A stretch of DNA of 7,199 nt, from assembly GCA_022616575.1 (NCBI GenBank), contig JAKEEN010000240.1, positions 1-7,199 of the forward strand, written 5' to 3'. The position numbers were made by a program, and so were the translations under genes. The DNA is from Flammeovirgaceae bacterium. GTDB lineage: Bacteria; Bacteroidota; Bacteroidia; Cytophagales; Cyclobacteriaceae. Shown piece by piece: positions 6,056 to 7,199 of the stretch; position 1 is the first letter of the stretch; the number at the start of each line of letters is the position of its first letter. A model generated the notes under the pieces. It did not search any database. It had not been told where the DNA came from and saw only the letters and a program-made list of their open reading frames with translations.

Positions 6056-6667
6056 ATGAACTACTTCATAACAGCGATTGACACCGATAGTGGAAAAACG
6101 TTGGTCTCATCAATCTTATGTGAAGCACTCGGATTCGATTATTGGAAACCCATTCAGGCAGGGCACCCTATGGATTCAGACATAGTCAGGTCACTGGTCA
6201 GTAACCCAAAAACTGTAATCTGGCCGGAGCAATACGCCTTACAAACACCCGCCTCACCACACGCAGCAGCCAAAATCGATAATGTCACCATCGATTTAAA
6301 GTCAATTCAACTCCCCAATACTAAAAACTCAATCATTGTTGAAGGTGCGGGTGGTTGCCTGGTTCCATTAAATGAGCATGACTTTGTTATTGATATTGCC
6401 GTGAAACTAAATACACCGGTTATACTGGTATCTGATTTATACTTGGGCAGTATCAATCACACATTACTTACAGCAGAGCTTCTCAAGAAAAAGAATTTAG
6501 TTGTGAAAGGAATTATTTTTAATGGAGAATCAAACCCGGAAAGCGAAAAAATAATTCTTCATCATGCTAAATATAAGTGCCTGCTTCGCGTAGAAAAAGA
6601 AGAGGAGATTACCCGGGAAATAGTTAAAAAATATGCCACAATCCTAAAAAGCAATTGGGATGAATAA
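6056..6667 (+). CDS. bioD: Dethiobiotin synthetase
   Basis: BioD is a cytoplasmic ATP-dependent carboxylase that closes the ureido ring of DAPA with CO2 to form dethiobiotin. The ATG at 6056 is chosen, giving 203 residues, because it places the nucleotide-binding motif at the N-terminus and follows the bioF stop by 7 nt; the open frame extends further upstream but only inside bioF. Motifs: P-loop TAIDTDSGKT (6-15) with Lys14, YWKPIQAG (29-36) with Lys31 matching the substrate-binding lysine of E. coli BioD, SD at 41-42, VEGAGGCLVPL (95-105) with Glu96, VILVSDLYLGSINHTLLT (122-139) and GIIFNGE (152-158). Two oddities: the first glycine of the P-loop is Ala7, and only four residues (HPMD) separate QAG from SD, shorter than in E. 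coli. The protein is also a little shorter than the usual 220-240. Its last 8 bases overlap bioA. Confidence 0.93.
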   Translation: MNYFITAIDTDSGKTLVSSILCEALGFDYWKPIQAGHPMDSDIVRSLVSNPKTVIWPEQYALQTPASPHAAAKIDNVTIDLKSIQLPNTKNSIIVEGAGGCLVPLNEHDFVIDIAVKLNTPVILVSDLYLGSINHTLLTAELLKKKNLVVKGIIFNGESNPESEKIILHHAKYKCLLRVEKEEEITREIVKKYATILKSNWDE

Positions 6668-7199
6668 GTTAAGCACCATCGACAAAAATAATATCTGGCA
6701 TCCCTTTACTCCGCTTCAAGGTGCCCCGGAACCGTTATTGATTACCCAGGCCGAAGGAGTCTATCTTCAAACGCACGATGGAAGAAAAATTATTGATGCT
6801 ATCTCTTCCTGGTGGGTGAATTTACATGGGCATTCGCACCCAAAAATTGCCAAGGCCGTTGCCGAGCAGTCAGCAAAATTAGAACACGTAATTTTTGCCG
6901 GCTTCACGCATGAACCGGCAATTCATCTATCTCAAAAATTAATTCAACACGCTCCCGGAAATTTCTCAAAAGTCTTCTTCTCTGATAACGGAAGCACAGC
7001 AGTTGAAGTGGCTATTAAAATGGCCATTCAATTTTGGCATAATCAATCAATTCAGAAACGCAAAGTTATCGCCATCGATGGCGCTTATCATGGGGATACA
7101 TTCGGGTCGATGTCAGTTGGCGAACGAGGACTTTTTACAAAACCATTCTCAGAATACTTATTCGAAACCATTTTTATTGACTTTCCGACAAGTGAAAAT
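6660..7199 (+). CDS. bioA: Adenosylmethionine-8-amino-7-oxononanoate aminotransferase, 5' part
   Basis: BioA is a class III PLP aminotransferase that converts KAPA to 7,8-diaminopelargonate, between the BioF and BioD steps. From the ATG at 6660 the frame is open for 180 codons to the right edge; the full enzyme is normally about 420-430 residues, so more than half is missing, including the PLP-binding lysine. Seen motifs: NIWHPFTPLQ (11-20), ISSWWVNLHGHSHP (48-61), HVIFAGFTHEPAI (76-88), the PLP-phosphate segment SDNGSTAVEVAIKMA (108-122) and GAYHGDTFGSMSVGE (141-155). These are specific to BioA rather than to other class III aminotransferases. Phe16 stands where the E. coli enzyme has Tyr17 in the active site. 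The start overlaps the end of bioD by 8 nt in another frame, suggesting coupled translation. The amino donor (S-adenosylmethionine or lysine) cannot be told from this part. Confidence 0.94.
   Translation, partial: MNKLSTIDKNNIWHPFTPLQGAPEPLLITQAEGVYLQTHDGRKIIDAISSWWVNLHGHSHPKIAKAVAEQSAKLEHVIFAGFTHEPAIHLSQKLIQHAPGNFSKVFFSDNGSTAVEVAIKMAIQFWHNQSIQKRKVIAIDGAYHGDTFGSMSVGERGLFTKPFSEYLFETIFIDFPTSEN

Overview
The window looks like chromosomal DNA of a member of the Bacteroidota, most likely from the Cytophagales or a nearby lineage. The grounds are moderate-to-low GC, a promoter-like TATATTTG box matching the Bacteroidota -7 consensus (TAnnTTTG), mostly absent Shine-Dalgarno sequences, and the gene types: a large Asp-box (BNR/VPS10-like) protein, an OmpA-type lipoprotein with a long coiled coil, and a bioF-bioD-bioA order. 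The genus is not determined.

Left part (1-1820). The 3' end of a secreted Asp-box beta-propeller protein reads rightward from the left edge and ends at a clear intrinsic terminator. It converges on a leftward two-gene unit: an OmpA/peptidoglycan-binding lipoprotein (1830-2777), then, after a 9-nt gap, a 58-residue membrane protein of the PLDc_N type (1644-1820) that is short enough to be missed by ordinary gene calling.

Middle (2778-4020). A 92-bp divergent intergenic region carries the likely promoters of the OmpA unit and of an acidic, beta-rich lipoprotein with no recognised domain (2870-3964). That lipoprotein gene is followed by a strong intrinsic terminator.

Right part (4068-7199). 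Four tightly packed rightward genes form an apparent operon: an SDR oxidoreductase with the active-site layout of 2,4-dienoyl-CoA reductases, bioF (KAPA synthase), bioD (dethiobiotin synthetase) and the 5' part of bioA (DAPA aminotransferase), which runs off the right edge. Junctions are +1 nt, +7 nt and an 8-nt overlap. BioF makes KAPA from a pimeloyl thioester and alanine, BioA aminates it to DAPA, and BioD closes the ureido ring to dethiobiotin. BioB and the pimeloyl-making genes are not in the window.

I found no mobile element, CRISPR array, tRNA, rRNA or clearly novel multi-gene system. The points most worth a second look are the unannotated small membrane gene, the uncharacterised lipoprotein, the dienoyl-CoA-reductase-like gene coupled to bioF, and residue substitutions in BioD and BioA.
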